A stretch of 64,000 nucleotides of DNA from Selaginella tamariscina (lineage: Eukaryota; Streptophyta; Lycopodiopsida; Selaginellales; Selaginellaceae), in the NCBI GenBank assembly GCA_003024785.1, contig PUQB01000838.1:25105-89104 (forward strand). The letters run 5' to 3'. The position numbers and the translations under genes are program-made. This document shows, in pieces, positions 21,347 through 33,274 of the stretch (position 1 is its first letter; each line of letters begins with the position of its first letter). Below the pieces are notes generated by a model. It saw nothing but the letters and a program-made list of their open reading frames with translations, had not been told where the DNA came from and did not search any database.

Positions 21347-24300
21347 GAAATGCAAGAATCACGTAAACCTGGATATGAAAGTGATAGTGTGTCTTGTACA
21401 ATATAACAAATATAAATATAATACATAATAAATGGACACTTTGATTCTCTTTGACAAATTTAATACTGTACTTTTGCAATTGGCTACTTAAACTTCAAAC
21501 TTGTACATATATAATTTGTAAACTGAAAAATATAACTTATAAGTGTACTTACAATAAGTAACATGTTAAATATGTATATGTTCTTACTGTGTGTTTAGAT
21601 AACGACCAAAGTAATATGGACGTACACATACACACATCAATGTCATTGTCTCAACTCTCGCTATTGCGCGTGCTCTATATTAAACATGACATGTTCACAC
21701 AGGTCAAAGCTAAATAAGAGCTCTATTCACACTTGCATTTAACTACAGTCAGTTATTTTATTTTCGTATAAAATTTTCTTCAGAATGTGTAAATATTACA
21801 CAAAATATATGGCTTGTTAGACTTGTTAATGTATAAGTACATTATAAACTTATGATGATCAGATGTCTATTTTAATCAATATTGTAGTGGTACTGCTCTT
21901 ATGTTGTGCTATGTCTCTATATGCTCGAGGTTTTCCTTTTATAATAACATATTTATAATTTACATATATTTTATTATACAGGTGTAAATGCTTCTTCTAA
22001 TGTAGATATATCAAGAGAAAATTATGAGTTGAATTTTGTTGAACTTAGTCCTCCAAGCTTCGCTACTACTAAAACAAAGGTTCAATAACTTCAATTCCAT
22101 CAGGTCCAAATCCTATACATAATTGATGAGTTATGGGTTTTCTATATGTATAATTTTTTAAACCTGTGGCATTGTTTCGATCAAACTAAATCTTTTATGT
22201 AAATGAATATATCGAGTATATAATGTTATATGATACTAATGTATGTTTTAATGTTATTCTTAAAAGTTTTTTGTTAAGTAATTATGAAGCTTTAAATAGA
22301 TTTGATAATCTCTGCATAGAAAATTCTGATATAAAATTTCACAAAGTATTTAATAAGAATTTAATTATGCTAAACTTATTTATGTTTGATTTTAAACATA
22401 TACATGTATAGGGTGTTATTTCTTAGCATACAAAGAATTCATATAAATCATAACTAAATAATAAGTAAATATAAAATACAATGTTACATAAATGGCTCAA
22501 TACTAATAATTTTTAATCAATCTAAATTAGTTAAAGTATAGTTGTATTTCATCATCTTATCACTATTATTTAAATAAGATGTAAAGACTATTACACCCCA
22601 CCACTTATTTTCAACATACATACTGTATCTTGTTTCAAATAAGAATTTGAATTCTATGGAGTGTGAAACCTTGATTTCATAATAACTAGAACGTGACTTT
22701 ATTAAATATGTTAAATTTATTTGAATCAATTGTCAGGATTTCATCTTAAATTATTTAGATTAGAAAAAAGAATAACAATAATATGTTGTGTACTTAAAAG
22801 AGTATAAATCACTAATTTGAATTTGTTAATTAAAATAAATCAACATGGATATTAAAAATTAAAAATAGTTAATACATCCAGGATATAATAAATTAGAACA
22901 AACAAATGTAAATACAAATATATGCATGCACACCTAACCAAAAGCGTATATACGTGTATAATATATAAACATTATTAATTAGTAATATAGTATGTTTGTT
23001 ATAAGTAATGATATGTTAAAACTATACATATAAAGAGAAATTACATTAAAATTGGTTATATTAAAAGATATGAAAACTACATATATAAATACATATATTT
23101 ACATGCATTAAAAATAATCATAAGCATAACATATTTATGATATATAATTTTATTTCATTTATAATAGTAATACCTTATTGTTCTAATATGATAATAAAAA
23201 AAAAACCTTCAGGGTTAACGCATTTTTTATACACATGATTTATTATATATCTCTAAGTTTTAATGTTTATAATTAATTAAGTAGTATTAATTAAATTAAA
23301 GCAAAGAGGGTGTCTAAATAGCACAGAGGGTGGTGTCCGCCTGGCAGGCAAATCTATATTTATAAAAATCCAAACTATATAATTATGTAGTAAGCTTATG
23401 TATTACTATAGGTAATAAACAAATATAATTATGGCCAAAGTCTCTCATAATAAATTTATAGTAAAGAAGATCATCTATTTAAATTTTCATAAGATATATA
23501 CTAAAATGAATGTACAATACTTAATGTTTAGAGTGAAATATAAATCTCATGCAAACTTAAAGGCTGCAAATTCAATAATTATACAATATTACTAAACCTA
23601 TACAACATAATGCTAGCTAATAAACTTATTTTAAATAATAGTATAATAGAACTTATAACAGATTTTAAGTACGTGACATTAATATAAAAATAGGTTAAGT
23701 TAACATTATAGTATTTACACATATTAAATATTTATGGAAGCTTAAATATGTATATATATATATTATAATATATAGAAACATACTTGGGAATCAATAATAA
23801 AATACCATGGGACAGCAATATTTTATAATGAACAAAGTATATAAAGAATATCCCTTAATATGAATTTAATGTATAAGAATAATATTTATTGATAAAGAAG
23901 AACAAGTGTGAAATGCTTTCATATGTAATTTACAATTCACCTAAATTAATTACATATAAGTAAATGATCAATAGGAAAGTCTCATGCATTACACATTTTA
24001 GAGAAAAGCAAACAATTTTGAAAGTTAAGCCTGTGTACATTGTTTTTGAGCCTTAAATCACTATTGAAAACCAGCGAGACTGTTAATAAATCATGTTATT
24101 TAAATCAAACTAAAAAACGGTGGACTATATTATCTAATCACATTAAATTACTAAGTTACTATCCATAAAATATGTTATTTAAAACACATTAAATAGTTAT
24201 AAGTAAACATGTTATTTAGATCATATTAATTGATTATCAATATAATTGAAAAAATTCTTTGTTTTATTAAACATATAATTGAAAACACTATTTTAAATTA

Positions 24301-24480
24301 TTGTAGAACAAGATTTAAATTTGAGACTTAATGATATTAGAAGTCATTATTCACATATGGCTAACCAAATTAATGAAAATGTAAATGGCACATTAAAAAA
24401 CTATAAAATAAAAAAAAGAATGAAACAAAACATAAGGGTGTGGAATTTGTATAGCCTTTAATTTATTTCAATGTAGAGTG
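20537..24480. other. AT-rich intergenic region, no supported gene
   Basis: Long AT-rich sequence. It holds a (GA)n microsatellite at 21308-21342 preceded by (TA)n. An isolated exon-like stretch at about 21982-22088 follows an ATTATACAG acceptor-like site and reads VNASSNVDISRENYELNFVE and onward to a stop. It could be a 3' exon of an unseen transcript, but there is no other support. The several 60-100-codon frames here are AT-rich chance frames. Confidence 0.5.
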
Positions 24481-24489
24481 TAACCGAAC

Positions 24490-27010
24490 GTTAAAAACCC
24501 AACATCCAAGAACTCACCCCTCAATTGGCTAAGTACATAAATAAGGCTCACCTTCGTGAATTAGGACGTGACCAACTATGTTGTGAGTGTGTTCTTAGCT
24601 TAGCGCCAAAGCAAGGCCTTAACCATTAGATTTACAGAACATGAACTAAGCAATGCCCATACTTGCAAAGGGTATCGGATAGGAATCCTTAGACGCAATG
24701 TACCCGGTCATGGTGATGTGATTCACCAACAATAAGGGTTTGGACAACCTTAGGTTGTGACTTACCCATGTGGTCTAGAAACTAAGGTGGCACAATATGG
24801 GTTATGCCTTCATGATACAAGCTTAAACTTGCACCAGTAAAAGAATAATAAACTCTCTTTAAATCTAAGAACTCACACTACATATACTCTACCTTATTTA
24901 TGTGATGGAGTCTCCCCGTTCCCTCTTTATGTAAGTGGTTGGCATGGAATGCTATCCCCTTTATTAATGAGATGGATTTAACCTAACCTAACGTAATACC
25001 AAACCCTACCTAGGTCAACCTTAAGGGTGTTTCTAACCTCATTTGAACCAACTAGAAAATCTAATTGAAACATCAAAATAAAAAGAGTTTCTATCTAACT
25101 TTATTTAGAGTTTTTAATAAATATTTAATAACACCTACCGGACCATCACTAGATACCCAAGTACACTAGATGGGCCTATTTTTTAGTATACTTGAAACAT
25201 TCGACATAGTACAATAGGTGATAACAATCAACCTTCAAAATAAAGAATCAAATTATAATTAAAAAGATGATGCACCTTTCGCCTTTGAAAATGTCAACAT
25301 CCTTGTTGATGTCTATCTCCAAGACTAGACAGGTTAGAAAACATTAACAAAGAATTAATGCTAATCACCTATGTGCAATTAATAAAAAATTCACATAAGT
25401 TTTTTACCTCCCTTTATGCTCAAAACTAATATTCACTTAGTTGTTAATTCAACTACTAGAGGCACCACCTATGACATGAAGTCATATATAAACCTTTGTA
25501 TGTCTGCAAAATCTGTCACCCAACACACATACAATAAGTTAGTTAATTTATTTACTTTAATTGTAATTTATATTGGAGGCTTCTAGTTAATATTGTTTGC
25601 CGGTCTCTAGGTTAACAAGAAATAAAGATTTACTTTATTTCTTAACCTTTATTACAATTAACTTAGGACCTCACCTCAAACTCATTCATTAACTCCATTA
25701 TCTTTTATAAAAATTCTCCAATAGTTCCCTCCTTGATTCGCATGTTAGATAACCCTTCTACTTAACAAGATATTCAAGCTTACATTTTTGTCACTTATGA
25801 ATGTTCCGCGTTCAATATGGCTTCAACCTTAAATATTTTTTTCTCCTTGCTGACTAGTTCAGGAGGCGAACATAAATTATTATATCTTCTTTTCGAATAT
25901 TTCTCATTTTTGTGGAATGGCTTGAGCAAATTGACGTGAAACACATTATGGACCTATGTAATGCAAAAAAAACTTTCTCAAAAGATTGTTGGAACTTTCA
26001 AGTTTCTAGTATTTAGTAATACCATATCTCCAACCTAATATTCTATGTCATCTTAATGCTTATCATATTACTGATGATACCTTTTTTATGTTGCAGTCAT
26101 TGCTAACGAGCAACATCCCATGCACGATGCAATTTTTAGCAAACTCTACTACAAAGGGGACTCAAATAGCATCGTCTTTTGGCAACACCATATCCTAAGG
26201 AATACCATCCTTATTCCCAGTCAACACCTCCATCAGGCTACACTTAATCATGTGTTGAGTTATTATACATATCTCAATCAATTCAAGTGATCAACCCAAT
26301 TAAGTTAACTATCCTTTCTGTTTCGGATGGTAAGTCATACTAAACTTTGGCATTATATTGTACTGAACTTTAACATTGTACCATACAGCTTAAATAATAT
26401 TTCCCAAAACTTGCCTATAAATCGATTTGAGATCATCATTTTTGGTAAATCACGCACTTTTATGATCTTGTAGAAGAAAACTCTATTGCTTGTTTTGCAT
26501 TTATTATCTATACTATTGGAATAAAATAAGCAACTTCTGAAAATCGATCAACCATCACCATGAGGGAATCAAAACCACTAGATTTTAACAATCCCATGAT
26601 AAAGTCAAAAATAACACTTTGAATGGTTGTTGTGTGAATTGGTATAGGTTATAACCTCCCAACTTGTTTTTGTGATTGACTTTCCACTTGTTGACATGTA
26701 GAACATGTCTTAACATATTAATAATATTACTTATCATTCCCGACCATTTTAGTAAAGTCAACGTTTTGTGCCTTTACCATGTTTTGCCAAAGGAACATTA
26801 CAATGTTCCATGTCCCTTCTAAAATATAGAACCTCTTCTCTTTATAGTAAAGAACTTCATCTTGTATTGCAAAATGCACTTGTTTGAGTGTATCCGTTCG
26901 GCTTTCCACCTTTACTAAAATATCACTATTTGTTTTCTTTCTACTATCAAGTCTAAGGCCCTCTTAGCAAACTCATCTTGAGGATTGCCCTTATAAAACT
27001 CATCTACCAA
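24490..27010 (-). mobile_element. Ty3/gypsy fossil, 3' part with LTR
   Basis: On the minus strand, 27010-26000 has the typical order of a plant gypsy integrase region: a zinc-finger-like segment, then a domain with a 'FDSLMVMVDRFSKVAYF'-type stretch near 26580-26520. Connecting sequence of the pol 3' end follows. A non-coding LTR-like block fills about 25235-24490. The same block is present in direct orientation at 27985 onward and at 63566 onward, which supports its being an LTR. The element is heavily broken (many disruptions), 5' truncated and old. Confidence 0.6.
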
Positions 27011-27439
27011 GTAGGGTGTAAAATTAACTTGTAATTACAGGTTTTAGGCATTAGGTTTGTCAAGAAAAAAATATATATTATCAAATGACTTGTTATGTAC
27101 TCTAAAAATTGTCAATATAATCACTAAATAAAAATTACATAAGTAGTCATACGTATTTTTATATGATATAGACTTTATACATTATATAAATAAATACATA
27201 TTAGTAAGGGCAAAAGATAAATAGGGCAAAAGAAGCATTGACATGAATGGGTTGTATTAGACTTAGTAGTAACCAAGCAAGGCACAACTCACATATACAG
27301 TGATAACTCTTATTTTAGGAGGAATGAGCCACACTAGAAAAAGCAAAAACTTAGTAGAAAGAGTCTCATTGACTCTTATTTTTCTCTATCCACTCTAAGA
27401 TCTAACAATGGTGCAAACTTTAGCAATACCTAGCCTCAA

Positions 27440-27800
27440 GACCAAAATGAGAGTGGAGGAAAGGTGGAAACAAAAGAATTGATCAGAAAGTGGTGTAGTT
27501 AATCGTTCTTAAAACATCCTTGGAGTAAGCTTGTAAGAGATCCATCAAGTAAAAGTAAAAATGTTATCCTTTCTTTTTATTTTAATTAATTAAATTTTTA
27601 CTTTAGGTTCTCATGCAATTATATAATGTTCTTAGTGAAGCTACTAAAAAACAAAATAAATACACAAGACAAGGCATCACAAATTTTCAACTTTCTACTT
27701 TGAAGTTACAGTATGAAACTACAATTCACAAAGATGCTAAGGCTATCTACAAAGCTCATATGAAAAGAATGGAGCAATAACAACAAAAGGGCCCAATGGA
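27440..27800 (+). mobile_element. hAT-like (DUF4371) transposase remnant, N-terminal part
   Basis: After the acceptor-like site in TTACTTTAG, the translation includes a stretch ending QYETTIHKDAKAIYKAHMKR. This resembles the 'H...HKDA' zinc-finger end of the N-terminal domain of hAT elements with DUF4371. The remainder appears at 29745-30425 and 37129-38110 on the same strand, so the element has been split by later insertions. It is degraded. Confidence 0.5.
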
Positions 27801-27984
27801 TTAGCATGTGAATGATTAACATGAAAGAATTATTTAGGTTAAAGCTTAATTTATATTGTAGTTTCTAAACTTAATCTATAAGTGATTATTTAAATGTCAT
27901 GTGATGAAGCTAGTTCACCATCTAGTGGTATCCAATCTTCCACTTGATATTTTAGCTTTTAAAATCCAGAATTATATCTACCAA

Positions 27985-28900
27985 GGATGTCATAGTTTTT
28001 ACTATGACTCGACCCTTTACTTTGGACGTTGACTGTTGTTACCTATTATACTATGTTGATGGACCCTAGATGTAGTGAGAAACAGCCCCGCTTAGTGCAC
28101 TTAGGTGTTTAGGGGTAGTCCGGCTGGCTATCTTTTAAATGTTGCGAGAAACTCTAAGCGAAGGTAGCACTTATCTTCTAAAAAACCCACCCCTAATTTG
28201 ACGTCCTAGTAAAGATGAGTTTGGCATGTTAATAGGGTTAGGACACCCTAGGGTTGACCTAACCCTAGGGTTACCCTAACCCACGCCCTAAAAACCCCCA
28301 CCCCCTTGGGTAGGGTTTTAGGGTTAGAGTTAGGCTAAGTTAAACACTCTCTCATTAACTTAATAAGGGGCTAGCTAATTTAGTGCCAGCCCACTACCAT
28401 ATAGGAAAAGAGGGGGGGCTTCATCACATAAATAAGGTATAGTATGTAGGAGTGAGGATTCCTGGGTTCATGATTGAGCTCATTACTCTTCTCCTAATGC
28501 AAGCTCTAGCTTGTGTCATCAAGGCACAACCTTTTTGTGTGCCGCCCTAACTTCTAGACGATTGGGTACGTCCCACCTTTGGGATAGCTTACCCTTAACG
28601 TTGGCAAATCCATGCCTGGGAGGTCTTGTCGCAATGCATGTTCCAAGAAGCAGAGGTTGAGGCTTTCTCTAGCCTCCTCTTCCACATCAAGCTAATAGCA
28701 ACACTCACAACTAACCAGGGCACGTTCGTGTCCTTGTCCAACTGTGGTTGTGGTTCTTGATTAACAGGGTTTCCTTACCGGGTCTTGAGGGATAATTGTA
28801 GGGTTTTAGAGTTAGCATTTAGGAGCCACGTTTGTGTCACTTGGTGCAACTCTCAAATTTAAAGGTTATGACATGAGCCCACATTGGGGAAGGCAGTGTC
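27985..28900 (+). repeat. LTR-like repeat, family shared with 24.5-25.2 kb and 63.6 kb
   Basis: The start TCATAGTTTTTACTATGA is a small dyad. The following sequence (GTTGACTGTTGTTACCTATT, then an ACTATGTTGATGG stretch) matches 63566-63770 in the same orientation and 25235-24490 inverted. Further shared stretches include CATCACATAAATAAGGTA, the AAGCTTGTATCATGAAGGC-type region and runs of CCCTAGGGTT. It is probably a solo LTR or LTR end of a gypsy family, lying between two parts of a hAT-like element. Confidence 0.55.
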
Positions 28901-29744
28901 ACATATAGATGTGACACTGGGCTAAACGTCACACGATACAACACCCGAGGCACGCCCTTTGGGGTTATGTCATGGGCTTATTGCCAAGGGTTGGATACTC
29001 TAACAAATAAACATGCTTGTGCTCGCACTAAGGTGCTAAGCCTTGGGCATTTGCTCAAGGGAGGTTAGGTCTCGTAACCAGGTGTGCTTAGGCACAAACT
29101 TGGCTAGGGAGTGTCTTCCTTGGAATCCAGGGGTTGAACAACCTAAGCTTGTTAGCAGGAGCCTTTTCGTGAAACTCGCAAGGTCATGTACTTAGGGTTT
29201 TTCAAACTTAGCCTTAGGGAGTTTACTTAATAGAACACTCGTGTCCGCCTACGGCGCACACTCGTGTCCTCACTAAGTACTAGCCCTAGGTCTAGGGTAT
29301 GACATGGCCACCCAAACCCTTAGGGGTTAGTCATGGTTCAAGGTACCCCTTGTCACCCTAAAGGGGTTATACTCCCGGATAAGGGTGATTCCTCAAGGGT
29401 AAGTGACGATGCCTTAGCTTTGTCACGGGGGTATGTGTGAGACACATCTCCTTTGTGGGGTTAGGGCATGAGCCTGTCTAGGTCTACTAGGACAGGATTT
29501 TAAAGTCTAATCCTCTAGGGTTCAGGGGATGGTCATTCTAGGGACTTAAGGTAGGACTTTAAGTCTTTTGCCTAATTGGGACCCTGAGTCAAACTCTTAG
29601 GGATATCTTGGAAGACTTAATGTTGCTCACACAGGGTGATGATGCCGAATGGCCACTTGGTAGGCACGTGTTGCCACGTGTTAGCCCTTTGGGTTAAAAC
29701 TTTGACAAAGGAGCTCCAAACTTTCCATCCAGTAGTGATTACTC
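28901..29744. other. Non-coding repeat-like stretch
   Basis: Rather GC-rich for the region, with many TAGGG and CCCTA motifs but no clean tandem order. It probably continues the LTR-like repeat. No gene is supported. Confidence 0.35.
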
Positions 29745-30435
29745 ATCCTACATAAATCTTGTGGTAGCTCATGACTTTTTGGATGTGATCAATATTGTCA
29801 TCGATTGCAAGGTCTTTGACAATATCAAGGAAAGTCCATTTTTTTCAATTTTAATTGATGAGAGTATTGATCGTAGTCTTATTGTCTACATGATTACTTG
29901 CATCAAGCAAAGGAGCTATGGTGCAACTTTGTGAAACTGTTGCCGATTCAAGATGGAAAAGCATAATCCATCTTTGGAACACTTCCAGGTTTGCTACTGG
30001 AATGAATTTGAGCATAGAGAGGTTGGTGGCTTTACATCGAATGGAGCATCAAACATGGCTGGCTGCAATGGTGGAGTAGTTTAGAAGCTTAGAAGGATTT
30101 GTCAGAAGCTCATTGGGGTTCATTGCATAGCTCACTGAGAAGCTCTTGCAACTAAGGATGATTTTGTGACAAATTGGCAAATCTTTAATGCACTTGACAA
30201 GCTAGCTCGTAAAATCAAGACATGGTTGGAGAAAAAGCTTTTTATAGCATAAGGAGCTTAAGGAACTTTTAAGTTCTTATAGGTTGAAAGAGTTAAAAAT
30301 GCTAGCAATGCATGATGTTCGCTAGTTGCAAAGGGTGAAGTCATGCAACGACTTTGTGTGGCTATGCCAACTTTGTTGGAGCAATGAAAAAGTGCTGACA
30401 AAGCTTAGTATTCTAGCTTGACTACTTTTAGGTAT
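29745..30435 (+). mobile_element. hAT-like (DUF4371) transposase remnant, middle part
   Basis: The translation shows the DUF4371 and early hAT core pattern: FSILIDESIDRS (about 29847), GFTSNGASNMAGCNGG (about 30030), IGVHCIAH (about 30113) and EALATKDDF. Similarity stops near 30435 at the edge of the integrase-bearing transposon and resumes at 37129. There are several stops, so it is a decayed DNA transposon. Confidence 0.65.
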
Positions 30436-30454
30436 CACATTTTTTAGAAGAATT

Positions 30455-30605
30455 CCTATGGAAAGGAAAAAGCCCAAAGTTAAAAGTGTTACAATATTAT
30501 ACTTTAAAACTTCTGACGAGAAATAATCATGGTTTTGTCATAACTTTACCACCATTTTCTGCAAAAAGTGTGACTTAGGGTTTCAGTTACTAGGGATTGA
30601 TGTTA
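30455..30605 (+). repeat. Left inverted repeat of the integrase-bearing transposon
   Basis: The repeat includes ATGGTTTTGTCATAACTTTA and continues through ACCACCATTTTCTGCAAAA. It recurs inverted at about 36945-37100, with small gaps and substitutions outside the 39-base identical core. Confidence 0.85.
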
Positions 30606-30733
30606 ATTAGAGTTAAACCATGCCTTATGGCCATAATGCAGCATCATGTAGCATTCTCATACATGTGCATGTTTATGGTCATGCATGTACATTTGTATGC
30701 TTTTGTTCTAGATCTAGGGTTTCATTCTAGGGT

Positions 30734-32259
30734 ATGATGAATGGAATGTATCGCTTGGAGTCGGCAATCCTTGAAAGAACTCGCTTCAATAGGTTAGAGG
30801 ATTTGATTCAATGGCTTGATATGCAGATGGCTCGTGGCTGCTCAATGAAGGATTTGGCACAGGTGCTAGGCTACAATCCTAAGTATTTATCTTTTGCTCT
30901 CCGGAAGTTGGGCTGGAAGGGTCAATTCTCACAACTAACCATGCAACAAATTCGGTCAACAATCCAAGAAGCTATTCCACTAGATCGATTTGGAAGCAAC
31001 TGGGGTGTGAAGGTTGTAAAGGGGTATCTTGCATCTCAGGGTTGTCGCGTTTCAGAGTTAAGAATTTTTATATATATATTTTTTTGGTGATTTTCATAGA
31101 TGTTTTTCCAGGAAAAGAGTGGGGCGTGCATTACAGTCCATAGATCCTTCTAAAACTGAACGCAGGAAAACAAGAGTCATTGTACGAAGGACTTATGACA
31201 TTATGGAGCCAATGCTATTGTGGCATATGGATTGTAAGTTGTCTTAGTTTGTTAAGTTATTGATATGTTTTTTTTTGTAGCTTATGATAAGTTGGAGGGC
31301 TACGGGATGCGAGTCCATGGATTTATTGATGGTGGTACTCATTACCTTCTTTGTTGTGTGGTGTCTCGGAACAAACGTGCTGCAACTATATACAATGTCT
31401 ATGCTGAAGCAATTCGACAATTTGGACGGCCGAAGAGAATCCGCTCTGATTTTGCATGTGAGCACTCTCTTTGAGCTAGATATGCAACTCACATTTCCGG
31501 GTCATCAACAATGCTTCCTAAGAGGTAAATCAACTCGAAACCAGGTAAGTCATTTGTTTTAAACATTTTTGGAAACTTGTTTTATTTTTTTTTCCACTAT
31601 AGAGAATAGAACGGTTTTGGCGGGGTTTATTTGAGAAGGTTTTCTGGTACTACAAGTACCTAGTCAACCTCATGGAGGACGTTGGACTGTTGGATATTTC
31701 AAATCCTTGGCACAAGGAGTCATTATGCCTTTCTTGGATGCCTGAGATCCAAAGTGCTGTTGACGAGTATATCAGTGCATGGAACTATCACATAGTGCGG
31801 GCTACACATGATCGTAAGTCTCATGTTCCTGTGAAAGAATTCCAGCCCGAGGAGCGGAGAACAAAGTAAGCATATTTTTTTTTTCTATAAATGTTTAACA
31901 CTTCCTCATTACAGTGTCATTCCTCCTTTAACGTCTAAGGAGATTATGGTCATTGAGGATGAACAGAATGATAATGAACCAGGTGCTTTCTTGCCAAACG
32001 TAAGCTCATTTTCAGTGTCATTTGATGTAACTAATCACTATCCTAACAGGAGTTCCGTATTGTTCGAGATGCTGCATATAAAGCTAACAAAACAGGTTTG
32101 AAGGAGGACGTGTTGTTTTTGTTACATCTTGATCTGACTTTGGAGTGTGCATCTGCATTCCAACAGAACTTACCATTGCAAGATCATGTCGCTCAAGTAC
32201 TTGAAGGTGGAGATGATCACCGGAAAAATGTTGTCAACATGATAGTGCCGTTCTTATGA
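30734..32259 (+). CDS. Integrase-core (retroviral-integrase-fold) transposase-like protein
   Basis: An HTH-like N-terminal region (about 115 residues, with SMKDLAQVLGYNPKYLSFAL) precedes the catalytic core. The core shows RRTYDIMEPMLLWHMD (first Asp), YGMRVHGFIDGGTHYLLCCV, GRPKRIRSD (second Asp) and RIERFWRGLF (the Glu-bearing helix). A helical tail follows: VGLLDISNPWHKESLC and AWNYHIVRATHDR. This order is that of the 'integrase core domain' family of eukaryotic transposon proteins. It is spliced by short introns, for example about 31060-31110 and 31234-31280, where joining places SE next to KRVGRALQS. Further exons end with VPFL before the stop at 32257. It should cut and join the inverted repeats of this element. 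Confidence 0.7.
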
Positions 32260-32334
32260 ATATATGCTTTATTTCTTTATATGGAAAGCTTTCATTTTAT
32301 TTCTAGCTTTATTTTTATTTCTAAGCAGCTCCTA

Positions 32335-33180
32335 TGTTGTTTACAAACAGTATCCCATACATGATCTTGTATAGACTCACAAGTCATTAGATATAGAAGT
32401 TAGAAGCCACTGTTGACATATATGTCATGCCGCAGCCTCTAGCTGTTCAACATATTTTTCTGGAAGCTTTACGAACAGTATCCCATGCATGATCTTGTAT
32501 TGACTCACAACACCAAGTCACTAGGCTATAAAGTGAGCCTTTGAAGCTTTACAAATAATATTCCATGCATGACTCGTTCATGTGAAGACTCATTACCTTA
32601 GATACTTGAGGTTTAGGAGCACTCCTGTTGAAACAAGATAGGGTGGTAAAAGCTTTAGGATGCTTCAAGGTAGCCATGGAGTATGTTTATACGAGGATGA
32701 GGTTTGAAATCCAAGCCGTTTGATTTCATTGGCTAGACCAATCTCGACCCTTAGAAATGTGGTTTGAAATTGCAGGTTTTAGGTTTCCTGGATCCTTTGC
32801 ACAAACAAATAAGAAATGGCATCTATGGAAGCAATGGCAATGAGCATGGCATCTCTCAGCAGCGATTCATTGTTTATGTGCAACAAATGCAGCAAATGGA
32901 CAGCTTTATGTGGGAATAACATATGTGGAGAGTGCTAAATCGTCTGGTGTAGGTATATATACTCTTGTGTGTGTGTGTGTGTGTGTGCACGTGCGTGCGT
33001 GCATGCGTGTGTGCATGAGTTTGTAGTGAAAATTCAAAATTGTCTCCAATGCTAATATTATCAAAGCTAAAGACACATCTTCACTAGAGAACAATGCTAT
33101 GTATGATCTTGCATATAACAATATAGACTCACAGCACCAAGTTAGACTAGGCTATAAAGTGAGTCCCTAAAGCTTGGCTA
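32335..33180 (+). repeat. Diverged repeats of about 130 bases, and a (TG)n run
   Basis: The stretch AGTATCCCATRCATGATCTT followed by ACTCACAACACCAAGTCACT and GGCTATAAAGTGAG recurs near 32350, 32475, 32565 (partial) and 33095. A (TG)n run lies at 32967-32990. It is non-coding and sits between the two convergent genes of the transposon. Confidence 0.6.
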
Positions 33181-33274
33181 GAAGTATCTAAGGACTTACA
33201 TTTCAATTAACATGAAATAAATATAAAGGAAGTGATTCATTAATAAAATGGCAAAAAAAAAACATAGACTTAGT

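Noticed and set aside
21982-22088. Extra 3' exon of the IMPACT gene
   Set aside because: The family protein already ends normally at 20536. The stretch has an acceptor-like site but no similarity, so it is only mentioned under the intergenic entry.
28200-28330. Telomere repeat cluster (CCCTAGGGTT)
   Set aside because: The units are irregular and not CCCTAAA. They belong to the LTR-like repeat shared with 24.5-25.2 kb.
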